A stretch of DNA of 64,000 bases, from assembly GCA_009602725.1 (NCBI GenBank), contig WELB01000058.1, forward strand, positions 10,085 through 74,084, in the 5' to 3' direction. The stretch comes from Spirogloea muscicola. Taxonomy: Eukaryota > Streptophyta > Zygnematophyceae > Spirogloeales > Spirogloeaceae. Below are positions 15,758 to 31,700 of the stretch, in pieces (within the stretch, counting starts at the first letter, position 1; each line of letters opens with the position of its first letter). The translations under genes were made by a program, and so were the position numbers. The notes below the pieces were generated by a model that saw nothing but the letters and a program-made list of their open reading frames with translations, ran no database searches and was not told where the DNA came from.

Positions 15758-15862
15758 GGCGGCGGACCCCCCGCCGGCCCGCACCAAAGCCCGCGGGCAG
15801 AGCTTAGCGCGCCCTGCGGAGGCGCCGCGCCCGCGCCTCGCCTGGGAGGCCTCCGAAGGTCC

Positions 15863-16871
15863 ATGGCTGCCGCGCTCGCCGGCGCTCGGGGCTTTGCCGC
15901 GGCAGCCGCGGACGTTCGACGGCCGTGTTGCGCTCCGGCGGAGCTCCCGCGCAGCCGCTGCAAGACGAGCTGGGGCAGCTCGTCCGCGCGCAATGCGGCG
16001 CTCCTGCGGGGCGCCCGCCGCCGCGCTGGAGCGAGCAGGCGGCGAGTCCCCCGGGCGACGCCGGCGCCGGCGGCGACGGTGGCCACCCTGCAGCGCCGCA
16101 CGCGGCTTGTGGACGTCATCCGCTCCATCCCGGCGCGCACCGAGCGCTACTTCCGAAGCCCGTGGCGGCGGGCCATCTATGGAGGTCAGCACGCGTGCCG
16201 ACAGTCTGACCCTCACTTCTAACGCTAACCCTTCAACCCTGACACTAAACCTGCAACCTCAAGTCCAAGTCAAAGTCAAAGTGATATGGAAATCAATCTG
16301 AGAGCAATTATAGAGCAAGCCCCAACGAAGGCTGAAGCCTTCTTGACTCAAAGTGCAAGCTCTAAGAAATGTGAGGCCTTCTTAATCCTAATTATGATCC
16401 CTGTCATTTACCCGACATCAAAGCCCCTCAGCTGCCATGCCTGCTCCCACTTAGGCAGGACAAAGTTGAAGTGCGTGCCAGATGGCTGGCCTAAAGCTCC
16501 ATACCCCTTTCGCTTCCTGCCCACGCCGAGTACAAGGACGCTATGGCCCCGCTGCTCCACCTTCTGTGTCACGCTCGACATGCTCAGGCTCCACTACATT
16601 GCACTGGCGGCCTACTTACCACCTATCTTGGCTGCCAGGCATCTCGCTCCTGGGAGGCTTCTACGTTGCGCAGACCATCTCGTTGTCTTTCGGCGCACTT
16701 GGCGTTAATGACGTCATCGCAGCAGCCATCTGCGTCCTCTTCACCGAGTTTGTGACCAAGTACGTCCACGGCCTGCCGACGTTACCAACATTGGGCATCG
16801 CACTGCTCAACGCCTTCAAGCTCGGTTTCACCTACGGCTTGTTCATTGACGCCTTCAAGCTTGCCAGCTGA
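15863..16871 (+). CDS. Ycf20/NPQ6-like thylakoid membrane protein (DUF565)
   Basis: Two exons. Exon 1 (15863-16184) starts at ATG and encodes an Ala/Arg-rich, transit-peptide-like leader, then TRLVDVIRSIPARTERYF and SPWRRAIYG. The donor is GTCAGC. Exon 2 (16639-16871) continues ISLLGGFYVAQTISLSFGAL, then VNDVIAAAICVLFTEFVTKY, and ends with the family signature FKLGFTYGLFIDAFKLAS before TGA. Two hydrophobic segments in exon 2 are membrane candidates. The Arabidopsis relative NPQ6 affects non-photochemical quenching; the same role here is inferred. About 20.5 kDa before transit-peptide removal. Confidence 0.88.
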
Positions 16872-16944
16872 GAGGCCACTCGTAATCAGTGCCTATGTAA
16901 GCTGCTGCTGACGGGAATACAACGTATGTCTGCTATGCTGGGCC

Positions 16945-16976
16945 ACTCACAGAAGACTGACAAGTCTTCTGTGAGT
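16945..16976. repeat. Perfect 14-bp hairpin in a convergent 3' spacer
   Basis: ACTCACAGAAGACT, then a GACA loop, then its exact reverse complement. It lies 75 bases after the Ycf20-like stop and about 280 bases after the UFD1 stop, which faces it. It would fold on RNA from either strand. It could help 3' end formation, or be the remnant of a palindromic insertion. Confidence 0.7.
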
Positions 16977-17253
16977 CACCACCTTGCTCATCTCGTCTCC
17001 TGATCCTTAACTAGACAATACTTGGATCTCTGGTAGTGACTAGGTAGTACTTATTCTCGCAGAAGCACACGGCAGCTTGACTTTACAAGTGGAACTGCGT
17101 GAAATGGAGTGTCCGTCGCACACAGCACGGGCATTGAAGCTGGGTGTGAGCTGCTCACTCCCTGGTCGAGGGCTGTACAGTATGAAAAGAATGGGTGAGG
17201 TGTGGCCTTCAGCCAGCCGCTGCTGCCCTGTGAGGCCTCTAACGCTGGCGTCA

Positions 17254-19878
17254 TTAGTCTCGGAGAGAGTACTTCTTGCCGGAGAAAGCCGCGAATCCAG
17301 GCTCCTCGGGCTTTACATTCTCCTTGCGCTTGCCTTCCTTCTGCTGGGACTCCTCCACCTTCTCCTTACCCTGGGTGACCTCAGAGATTTGAGGTTCAGC
17401 ATTCCGGCGCCCTCAACATGCAAGAAGCCCTGATCATTAAGCATGCAACACAATCTACTGATGGTCCTTGATAACGAAGGCATAACCCACACCCAGATCC
17501 AGCCAAGAATGAGCACTGTCGACAATTAAGTGTGCAGGCAACCACTGATGAAGGCTCACCTTCTCACTGGTCCTAACGCTACTGCTTCCAAATACAAGCT
17601 TGCCAGAGGGTCTTGCTGGTCTTGTGCCATTGGCCACAGGAGGGTGAGCTGCGGCCCCTTCGTTTCTGTCGGCAGTGCTGGGACTGGCAGCAGCAGCTGC
17701 AGCACCTGGTCCGGACCTGCCAGGCAAGGCAGCCTCGGCAGGTTTCCCTGGCTTGCCGTCCAGCCTTCGCCCTGTCCCCGTGAAAGCTGCAAACCTCAAT
17801 TCTTCAGCCGGCTCAATTGCACCAGCTGCAAACAGCTCCCACAAACTCAATGTCACCACCTTCAACTCACACTTGGCTTGTACCCAAGGTGTTCCAGTGA
17901 GTCGTAGATGCATTGCCCTTGAATGTGACCGTGCATCTTGAGCTGCTAGCCAGCAACACGAGATTGCACAGGAGTTGTCTAGATAAGCCCAACCAGTTGA
18001 ACAACGATGTCGGCTGCGAAGACGGGAATAGACCTTGAGATGATTGCGAATCAGAGGCCACAGAGGTCGCCGGCCCACTGGACGTGCCCCCAGCGGCTGC
18101 TGGCGTCCTGAGGACGGGCGGCGGCTCCACGTAGTCAAGGGGCGGCGCAAAGTCCACCTCACAGTCCGTCTCGATAATCGAGATGGCGGGCGGGGGCTTC
18201 GTCTCCACAATGTCAATGTAATACTTTTTATTGTTGTATGCCACCATGATGTTGTCGCCCGTTGTCAGGCACGAGAAGTTACGAAGTGTAGTCTCCAGGC
18301 TGTATTCGGGGGGGTTCAGCCGCCACATGGATGCCGTCAACCGCAGACACAGTCCGCATAGCTCAATTTGCAGAGAAGTTCAGCGCTAATACAACAAAAG
18401 GTCAACGGTTTGCTGCATCGCGTCCACCTGCAGGCAAGGCAGTGTTGTGGTGAATGCCACTCACACAGCTTTGGGGTTGGAGATGTCCAGAAAGTCCTTG
18501 GTGTGTGGCTGCAGCTTAACGTAAGTGCCCTTAGGCAGCGTCGCACTCTTGAGCCGCACCAGATCGCCCTCTTGCAGCAACAAATTTTGCATCATCTGCA
18601 AGGGGTGGAGGCGCCGGAGCCTCCTCCAAATTAAGCAGATATAAACAGATCGCAAGCTCATGTTGCTAACAACAACACGCAGCACATACTGTGGCGACCG
18701 CTGTGCTCAAAGTTTGTCAACTGCAGCTACTATTTAGCACTTCGCATGCTGGTCATAGAGTGCGTGTCCAGGGAAGAGCCGCAGAAAAGGATGGCATAAG
18801 CATACCCAGTATGGCATGTAGATCATACCTTCATCAGCAACAAACTCGAGCACGCCGCAGTGGGACGCGCGGGAAACCGACGGGTTGTGGATCTCAAAGA
18901 GCATGGGGTAGTCGATGCGCAGCGAGGCTGCAGCAGAGTGAATAAACCATAGAAATTGGAGGAAGAAGCAGACATCCAGCCAAAGCAGGGCAAAAGGCAT
19001 TGTAGGGCAACCAAGGTGTTGGGGCTAATTGCGCGTAATTGGAGCTTGCGCATAAGTGAAGGTCCAGCACGTTAGGCTCACCGAGCCGGTCCAAGGCGGA
19101 TGGAGGCATGATGACTGCAAAGAAGACGCCAAAGTGGACAACTCAGATTACAGTAAGATGGCCTGACAGAAAGCCCGTGTGCTCCTGATGCAGCAGCAGC
19201 CAGGGTGCGTGGACAAGCAAAGAAGATAAGGCTTTCATGAAGTGTGGCTATCAGCGACGGCTCACCTTTGTCGCCATTCTCCAGGTGAGGCTGATGGCAG
19301 GAGCAGCACAGAGGAGGCAGCGGAAAGGCAAGAAGCAGGGAGGTCAGCGTGCTGCGAACTGGGGCCGGCAGCTAGCTGTCACGCGAAGCACGGACCAGGA
19401 GGAGAGGGGGCCTAGCAGCGCGCGAAGTGATCGTCGCTGCCACACGACGATGCTAATCCATACATGCTCTGCGGCCTCCATGCATGCAACACGGCTCGCA
19501 GCCAGGCTTTGCTAGGCAGCCTTGGCACTGGGTGCCTAGAAGTCGACGCCCGAGCACCCAGATCAGACAATAAAGAGGGGTCGCTTTCTGATGACGGCGG
19601 GCCAACCTTGTCGATGAACGACACGGGGTAGCAGTGGTAGCTCTGCTCAAACGGCCCGGCTGGGGGGTAGGGTCCGCCGTAGGCCCCGTAGAACTGCCAC
19701 CGCGAGCGCCGCCGCCGCCACCGCAGAAACGAGACGACGCGCGCCGCGAAGGCCTCCGTCAGCAGGAGGCTGGCCGAGCGCGCCGGAGGCACGGCCGCTC
19801 GCGGCCAGGACCGCCGAATCGAGCCGCCAAAGCTGCGGAGCCGACGCCATGGCAATTGTGGTCTGAGGAGCTCACCAT
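17254..19878 (-). CDS. UFD1: UFD1, ubiquitin-binding adaptor of CDC48/p97
   Basis: Part of the CDC48-UFD1-NPL4 segregase in ER-associated and other ubiquitin-dependent degradation. The best start is the ATG at 19876-19878. It is followed at once by a GTGAGC donor; the next exon (from about 19723) gives [20 protein letters not shown] and CYPVSFIDK, so the join M-FYGAYGG mirrors the usual MFFDGYGY start. Later exons read MPPSALDRL (about 19080-19110), [20 protein letters not shown] (about 18860-18930), [20 protein letters not shown] (about 18480-18600) and [20 protein letters not shown] (about 18130-18290). The C-terminal exon ends [13 protein letters not shown], stop 17254. The double-psi barrel UT3 region is complete. 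Divergent from BCD1. Confidence 0.92.
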
Positions 19879-19913
19879 GGCTCGCCGAGCGCCCGCGCTG
19901 TCGATGCCGGCGA

Positions 19914-19944
<31 letters not shown>

Positions 19945-20406
19945 GCGGCGGCGGCGACGGCTGCGGCGACGACGGTGGCGAAGGCGCTGGAATTGCTTCC
20001 GACTCGTTCGGAACCCTGGCAAATGAAGCCGTGGGTTTTAGAGCCCCAGTGGGGTTTAGGCTCATTGGCTCGCAAATTGACAGTCAGCAAGTCGCCGGAT
20101 CGAACCACGAACTCAGCACTCCCTCGCTAGGCGGCGCTCCTGCAGGAGCCGCCATGCTCGGGCTCCCTCGCTCAGTCGCTCAGACGGGCGCTCCGAGTCG
20201 TGCTCCCCTGTGCTACACGTAGTCACGCCGCGAGGGCAACGAGAGGCGCGGCGCGCTTTCAAGGGTAGTGCGACAGCCTGCGCGGCGGCATGCCTGCCGC
20301 TGTGGGTGCTGGCTCCTCTGACGTCTGGCGGCAGTGATGGAGGTTGAGCTCAAGCGGGTCAACAGTGTGGAGGATGCCAATCTAGGAGGCGAGAGCCCAA
20401 CGCGCA

Positions 20407-22040
20407 ATGCCATCTGGAGGCGCCATGGACGGTGCCGCTCGCAAGGAGACGGCGAGCCGCGCTGCCGCCGCCGTCTGTAGCCTCTGCCGTGGCGCGGCTG
20501 CCAAGTACCGATGCCCCCGTTGCGACGCCCGCACCTGCAGCGCGCGCTGCGTGGCCGCCCACAAGGCCGCGCCGCCGGGCTGCTCCGGCCGCCGCGACCG
20601 CACCGCCTTCGTGCCCCTGCAGGCCTTCACGGACGCTACGATCGTGTCAGGTCCGCTGCTCTGCACCCTTGGCATCGCCGACGGCGTTGCCGCAGAGCAA
20701 GCATATCTGCTGTAGCTGCAGCAGCGAGCACGCTTCCAAGCTCAAAGTGGTGGCAAGCGTCCTGCATGCAGACTACAAGCTCTTGGAGGAGGCGTTGCGG
20801 CAGCGGGGCAAGGCCAAGCGGCTGCGCGAGCAGCTGGAGGGCTCAGCACGGCAAGTGTCGCAGAGGGGCGGCGCTGCGGCGTCGCTCTGCCGGCAGGCGC
20901 GCAACCGCGGGACTGCGATCGTCCTCCTTGCGCCTGCAATGTCCCGCAGCAAGGCCAACACCAGCTTCTATGATCGGAGGTACTTGAGGCAGCTGCCAGC
21001 CGCTACCATCAGACAAGGCCTGCTACATTGCATGGCCGCTCCTCGTCTGCAGCGAACCCCACAGCTTAGGAGTGCTGAAGGACGTAGTAGACCTGGTGAG
21101 GTTGTGACCGGGTCAGGAGCCGGATGGAGAAGATGCACTTGCCCTTTGTAAGATGCTGACCGGCATATGTCACAACATTGGCCTTGTAGGAGGAGGTGCA
21201 TTTTCTGGAGGGTGGACTGGGTGAGTGAGGCCGCTGCAGTGACGCTGTCGAGCCCAAAGTACAAGCCTTGGCTCTTGAGCTCCTTCGTCCACTATTGATG
21301 TACATCATGATGCAGCACTCTTATACCCTGCCAAAGATTGGCAAGGTCACAGAGCACCTTCGGCTCCAGATGGCATTGGGCGCCTCACGCCTTCTTTGAT
21401 CATGTGGCAGGGTGGATGAGAACCTGGCACTTGCCGAGGCATTTGCAAGGGCGTTGGCAGCTCATGCTGACAAGGCGCCAGCTCAGAGTCTTGCAGTGGA
21501 CTGCGAAACAAGCCAGCTGCAGTTCCTTCTGCGCAAGGAGCCGTCACCTGTAAGTCCCCACTACTCATTGTGGTCCCCAGATGCAGCTGATGGAAGACAA
21601 TTACGTGGGCTTCTCATGCTTACGTAAGGGGTGCATTGACATCGTGCAGTTTCTTTTATTGCTTGACTTATGCGGGACTGACACCACATGAGTGGCGGCT
21701 CACTCTGATGCTCCTCCTGTGGTTGCAGGCGAACGAGCCAACTTACTACCGGCTCCATGCCGATGAGCCACTCAGGCTGCAGTTAGCCAACAAGACAGTG
21801 ATTGAGTACCCAGTTGTCTTTGTTGTCACACCTGCCAATGTGTCATCATATCCTCTGGCAACCGATGCAGGAACTGTCCACCCCACAGAGCACCCGAGAG
21901 ATGCCGCACCCACCAGTCAGATACAAGAAGAGCAGGAGCTTGGGAAGCATCCCAGAGTTGAGAATTTTGAGGAGAGGAACAGTGACGAACCAACATATCC
22001 GGGCTCTGCTGTTGCATTGCAAAATTCAGAACCTGGATGA
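20407..22040 (+). CDS. BCD1: Box C/D snoRNA assembly factor BCD1 (HIT zinc finger)
   Basis: BCD1/ZNHIT6 acts in early box C/D snoRNP assembly in the nucleus. Exon 1 starts at ATG 20407 (a second in-frame ATG is at 20425). It has the HIT finger: CSLCRGAAAKYRCPRC, then CSARCVAAHKAAPPGC, then RTAFVPLQAFTD. Exon 2 (about 20700-20990) has DYKLLEEALRQRGKAKRLRE and LCRQARNRGTAIVLLAPAMS. Further exons carry CIFWRVDWVSEAAA (about 21195-21290), VDENLALAEAFARALAAHAD (about 21410-21548), and EYPVVFVVTPANV in the last exon (about 21730-22040, stop TGA). An upstream ATG at 20338 is in another frame and is not used in this model. The acidic tail after VVTP is specific to this protein. Confidence 0.88.
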
Positions 22041-22330
22041 ACTTACTCAGTCACTCCTGTTATTTTCCATGGCGTTCCCGCTGGTCGACTTTTGATGGCA
22101 AGCTGTGGTTGTGTGTACATTCTTTCATCCAAAGGTTGCTTATAAGGTGATGCTCAGAGACCCATTCTAGTGCCTTGCATGCATGCTCTAAATGCAAAGT
22201 AGCTTGATTGGACCTTTCCCTTCAATACTCGTAACATGCTCTATTTGAATCTTGAATAAGCGTTGAGTCAAAAACGAATTGGGCAATGCGTTTTTCCCAG
22301 GTATGCTCAGCCTTCCAGTACAGGAGGCTG

Positions 22331-23650
22331 TCACTTGAGCAGGGATCTTGCCAGGTGCTCCTTTGCCGTTGCGAGGGCCTGTGAGATTGTCTGCCAAAGA
22401 CACGGGGTGCTGACATGTCACTATTTGCATCTTGAGTGTCATCGACCTTGTTTGCAAGAGCCAAGCGGAACTCCAGCATGCTAGACATTGGACACTCGTG
22501 GACCTGTTCAGAGAGGGGAAGGTCGGTGTCTGCTCCCCGCATGGCCACTCGCCCAGCAATAACGTTGGGGTCGTTTTCGAGTATGATACTGCTTGCCAAC
22601 AAAGCCATGACAGCAGTTAGCCACAATGAGACTGCACCTCAGAGCATGCCAATGAAGAGCGCCCCTGGAGACTCTGGAAGGGTTTGCGTGATTTTGGCAT
22701 AAGCTGGTATCTGAAGGTATTGATCAGAGAGGCAGTCTTGCAATGAGGGTCTTGTGAGAGGGTAATGCGTACCCGCCATCAACAATCTCGTCTAAGCACA
22801 GAAGGACTAGATCCAGATTCTCCAGGACCGTCTTCTTCTCCATAGCCCCCCTGCGCAGGCCAGGCAGACAGTAGAACATCTGAGGAGCACAGCCACTTGG
22901 GAGCAAAGAAAGTAGACAACATTCTGCTTACGACCTTGTACTCACCAGTCAGGACGACAAGATTACCCATACTAGAAAACCTGAAGATAGGACGAAGCTT
23001 CAAGGTTTCCAGGTGCTGCCTGAGTAGCTTCGACATGACTGTGACTCGAATCACCAGAGGACTCACGCAGCGAACCTGAGGAGAATGGAGACGGCCTCGA
23101 AGAAGGCCTGGAGCACGGTGGCGAGTATAAGCTCGTTCTCCTCGTCGCCGCCGGTCACGTAGAAGTGCAGGTCGGCCGCAAACTTGTAGACGACGACAAA
23201 GCCGTCGAACATGCCAATCTCCGCTGCGCACCTTGCAGGGCAGCCTTTAGGCCCCGGGCTGCTGTTGCAGGGCGGGCAGCAGCTAGGCGGGCATCCGAGG
23301 TGGTCACAAGGCCAGGAAGGTGCACCTTCGGTGCGCGCGTTGATGCGCTGCGTCTTGTTGAAGACGGACTTCTCGAAGCCCAGCTTGGCGGCGAGCGTCG
23401 GCCAGTCGTCCGAGTAGTACTTGACCGCCACGCGCTTGCCGTCGGCGTCCAGCAGCAGGATGTTCTTGATCTCGGGCGACGAGGACTGCGCGCACGCAGA
23501 GGCATGCCGCGCGTGGCCGCAAGCGAGCGCCGTCAGAGGAGCTTCGGCAGCAGGTCACTGCGGCCATGAGCTCATCAGCGCCAATCACCAAGGCGGCCCC
23601 AGCTTGTTGCTGCGCCGCGAAGCTCCGCGCGACATGTCGAGCAAACCTCC
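22331..23650 (-). CDS. COPZ: Coatomer subunit zeta (COPI)
   Basis: Small adaptor-like subunit of the COPI coat, Golgi-to-ER traffic. Exons on the minus strand: [20 protein letters not shown], then [20 protein letters not shown], then [13 protein letters not shown] (about 23330-23485); [20 protein letters not shown] and [20 protein letters not shown] (about 23070-23220); [19 protein letters not shown] (about 22775-22845); [17 protein letters not shown] (about 22505-22565); and [19 protein letters not shown], stop 22331-22333. The first coding exon is short. One candidate is ATGGAG near 23650, followed by a GT donor, giving ME-SSSPEIK. This start is a guess. Divergent from RPT5 and convergent with BCD1. 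Confidence 0.9.
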
Positions 23651-24338
23651 ATGATGCGGTGGCGACGACGGCGGCCGCGGCGAGGGGATCAGCCGGGCGC
23701 CGGTCAGGCAGTGGCCATGCGCCTGCGGTGTTGAGCAGCCGCCGAGCGTGCTCAGCCGGCCGCCGCTGGCGGCCGCTCCGGCGGCGATGCGGCGTAGCAA
23801 CGAGCAGCGTGGCCACGACGGCAGCAGCGACGGCGACGGAGTGCGCGGCGCCGGCGCAAGTCGCGGCGCGAAATGCGGCGTAGATGGCGGCGAGGCAGGC
23901 CAGGGGTGGGGACTGACCTACGCCCGACCTCACAGGGCGGCCCGGCCAGTGTGAACGGGTCCCTGCTGGGCGCGCGCCGTCAAGCTGAGTGCGCGCCGTC
24001 CCGTCAGGAGGAGAGCTGCCGTATGCACAAGGAAAAGCCAACCCCCGCCTACGCCCCGCCTCCGCGACGCCCGCCGCCTAACGCGCCGCGAAACGCGGCA
24101 CGGAGCGCGGCGCGGAGCGCGGCGCTGGGCGTGCGACCGAGCGCCGTCGAGCCTCCGGTCCTGCGACTGAGCCTGCCGTCGTCGAGAGCCGCGCCTCCCG
24201 CGGCTGCGTCTGCGGTCGAGCGCGCGGGTGAGCTGCGGCCGCCGGGAGCGGCGAGCTGCGCAGCGGCTGGCCACGCCGGCCCCAGAGAAGGGGGGGGCGG
24301 TGGCGGCGGCGGCGGCGGCGGCGGAGGCGGCGGGCGCC

Positions 24339-27893
<3,555 letters not shown>

Positions 27894-28736
27894 GCAGACA
27901 TCTGGCTCATCACCCCACATTTTGACGCCTTTAGGATGCTAGGATGGGTGCACGCTCACATTAGTGGTGCGCAGGTTGTTGGGCAATACATTCAAGCCCA
28001 GTGTTGTTATTGTAGCACCAGTCCCTTGTTAGTGAGTCCTTGACTCGTTGTTTTGGCACTTCCTTATCACCTATATTTGGAGATACCCATGCAGCCTCAC
28101 TGGTTGCTGATAGACTCGTGGCTGACATGCGCTTATCCTCGTGTTGCGTCTCTGGCATGCTTGTGAGGGTATGCTTAGAGGGTATGCCCGGGACATCATT
28201 GATGGTAATAGGAGCTGGCTACTCTGGTGGTGCTCATTGACCTCATTGGCTGGCTGACTTAGTGGAGGACTCAGTCAAGGTGGCCAAGTCACGTCCCTGT
28301 CTTGTCCAGCGTTAGTTGTTTCAGCGAATCTCTTTGCAAGAAATGTCATGGCAGCCAGTACCACACATTGCCTAAGCAGAAGTTTGATAAACTTTCAACA
28401 AGATACATTGCAACAGTAAGGCAGGGGCAAGTTAAGCAAGACTTGGCATGCCAGCCACCCGGGTAATGCAAGGCGACGTTTCTCAGTCGGCCTGAAAGTC
28501 TGTAGCCCAGTCAGGATCCAGCTAATGTGCTGCACTCAGGCAAGCGGCTGCACTACGTTGCAGTTGGTCGATGGACCTTCCTTTCTATTGAGCAGACCTT
28601 GGTTGCAATCAATAGAGGTTGCTCAGAGGCCCTGCCTGCTTCGTCTGTGCACAATGCTCAGAATGATCTCTCCCAACTTGCGGGTGCTACACCTGTTGAC
28701 CCTACTTGTCCTGGAAATGTGCGGCAAAGCACATAC
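27894..28736. other. Convergent 3' spacer
   Basis: Lies between the stops of RPT5 and the TM9SF gene. No coding exon, RNA gene or mobile-element remnant recognised; presumably the 3' UTRs of both genes. Confidence 0.5.
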
Positions 28737-31700
28737 TTAATCGCACTTAATGTTTCGGTAGATACGCCTGACGAAGAGCGAAGAGCCCAGGTAACCAATG
28801 GCACCTATAAACAACAGCCAATACGTCCAAAGCTCAGCCACGCGGTAGGGCAAAAGATGATCAACCGGATAGAAGAAAGTGCCCCTATGCCTAATCGCAC
28901 AATGGCACACGCTCTCAAATTTCACACAGACCTTGGCAAATCACATTAACTATATATTTCCTGGCACAGCATGCCCTTCAACGTGACACAGGATGCACAA
29001 CTATCACAAGAATGTCAGCAGTATGTATGGGCTTACCACACAGGATCCCCAAGCCGAGGCAAAACATTGCAGTATAGCCAAAGTAGAAGCATGTCTGGAA
29101 GAAGCCTGTCATCTTTGTCTTCGCAAAGTAATAGTATATGGAGTATAGATAGACATAGGCAGCTGTGGAGGCAGCCGAGAAGAAGGACGTCCACTGCCAG
29201 TGGTAGTTCTCAGCATTGAGGAGGAAGTAGGTGCCAACAATTGTCACGCAGACCGTCACAATGATCAAAATTAAGAATACCAGTAGCATGAAACCGTAAA
29301 CATAATACACCTGCAACATGCAAAAAGGCCACCCTGCAGTGAAATTTCGAAACAAAGTACAGACATTGAGCTCCTAACAGAGATACTGCATGTCAGTAAG
29401 CATGACACCAGTCAAGCAACTCCTCAGTCACCTCGGAGCTCATTACGCCATACCTTGTAGTTCCAAAACGACGTGAAGATGAAGTACATCTCGATGAAGA
29501 TGCTGCCAAAAGGCAGCAGGCCTCCCATCAAGGACACCACTGTGGGAGTCAAGTACCACTTCTTCTGTGGGATGGGCCTTGGGATAGTCTTCACCCTGCA
29601 GGGATTGTCAGGGATGCCACTCCAATTCCTCCCCACCACAGTTCCCAGTAAGGCCAAGGGGAACGAGATGAAAGCCCATATGACAAACATGACCACCTGC
29701 CAAGAGCAATACTGAGTTGTCAATTTGACACCAGCTGCTAAAACTGGACCTCACCAGGCCTTAACAAGCTTGACTGCTGTTAGCGACAAAATCCTGCAGC
29801 ATAACCACTAATTTTTCAGCCTGCGTACCATGGTGCCGAACGGGATGGCAGCAAGCGAGTGATAGAAGATAGCCACGGTGTTCAGGGCAAAGCCAATGGC
29901 AAAGCAAGTGAAGGGAAATAAGGAGGCAGTCAGCAACATTGACTTGATCCAATGCTTGCCTGCATCCAGTCAGCAAATGTCAGCTGCAGGCAGTAAGTAC
30001 AAGGGGCACATTAGTATGACTACGTCTTCAACAAATAGCTGGTGGGAGCAGATTGATAGCAACAAGAAAATAGCCGTCAACATCTGTCACTTGAAGCGTG
30101 GGAGTGGTACTGCATGTGGGATGATTGTAAGGTGCACTTCAGACTACGTTGCATGCAAAGTACTTGGAGAGGGACTTGTTCTTGGAGAAGGAATGAGGAC
30201 TTGTTCTTGGAGAAGGAATGAAGACTAGAAAAATCCACTGGGTTATTGTCACCAAGTTGAGCATGAATACTGCTTACCATCGTTTCTTGAGTAGAATCCA
30301 CCGCTCACATATCCAGCAATGAAGGATGTCAAGGAGTAGCAGATGATGAATGCAGTCGCGATTGTCCCACGGCTGACAGCAAAAATCCCATGTCAACGCC
30401 ACAGATCAGATTGAATCTCATACTTCATCATCGATGCAAAGGAGATATTCTGTATTTAAGGTAGGCACAAATCTTGAGTAGCAAGGCAAGCTCAACGCGC
30501 ACATCCATGGGAGATGGTGTAGCACTCAGATACATACCCAACATAGAGCATGCCAACAATGGCTATCAGAATGACAAAGAGGACCAGAAGAGCCAGCTGT
30601 GCTCCAGTTCCAACAAGGGCTGACAGGAGGACGAGATAGCGAGGCGATCTGAAGACATCTCCATGCACAAGCTTCCAGCCTGACTCCTCACTTACATCTC
30701 TCTCCTGCAACAATGACCAAACACGGTGCCCCCTGAGGCCGTGCATTGCGAAAGAGGAAGACGAGTGAACATACTTGACAACCAATACAGAGCAACTCAC
30801 AGGTGCTCACACCTTCAGGGCAATGCAATTCACTCCTTATCTAATCACCTCGTCAAAACTCAGCAATCAAAGCCTTCAGCAGCATATACCAGGTACATCA
30901 TATTCAGGTGCTTGCTCTTGGCAACATACCAGGGTTTCTAAGTCATCGTCCTCACGAGCATACTTAGCATAGTCATTCCGAAGTGTCCTCATTAAGATCA
31001 TGGATACCAATCCGGTCAGAAAAATGACCATCATGAACGAATTGAAGATAGAGAACCAGTGAATCTGCGTAACACAGTGCCAGTTTTTTTGTGAGATTGT
31101 TTAATATGATTCCCTGGAAACCTCCTTCAAAAGACGTCTGTCAGGCACTTCTAAGGTCGTACTCACTTAAGAATCACCAAGTCCTGCACTGATTCTGGCC
31201 TTTTCACACTGTATAACCCTTTGCTTTGCACCCAGCGTACCTGATGCTCAAAGAAGTTGTAATCAAGGTAGCGGTCAAATCTCTTGGAAAAGGGGATATC
31301 TGTGGACTCCCACCTGACCGAGTAAGTGAATTCCAGTGACTGGCCAGCAACCACTGATTGAGGGTTCTCAGCTGTCAAGTTCACTTGGATGATCTGAGAA
31401 GCACAAAGGCGAGAAGAATCAGTGTAGCATATCTTGACGCAGTGCTGCACAAAGATCTGATAAATAGTACCACAACAAGCGGATATCTCCTGCTGCAGTA
31501 CATGATCCACAAGAAGAAAGACAGCTAATGACTAGAGTAGCAGGATGAGCTAACTTACACGATCACCATTGTAGTTGATGTCAAATCTCTTGTGCGTGTT
31601 TATGACTACGTCTTCATCGCCAGTAGCCAGGCCGTCAGTCTTGTCTCCTTGTGCTAGCTCGCCAACAAAGCCTGGCAATGCAAGTCACGCGCTTCTTACA

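Noticed and set aside
14797-16140. Long minus-strand frame of 447 codons across the N gap
   Set aside because: Its right half lies opposite the first exon of the Ycf20-like gene, and the frame is open only because of Ns and high GC. Only the left part (fibrillin) is real.
20338-20406. Upstream ATG of BCD1 as the true start
   Set aside because: It is in a different frame from the HIT finger; the ATG at 20407 gives the conserved protein directly.
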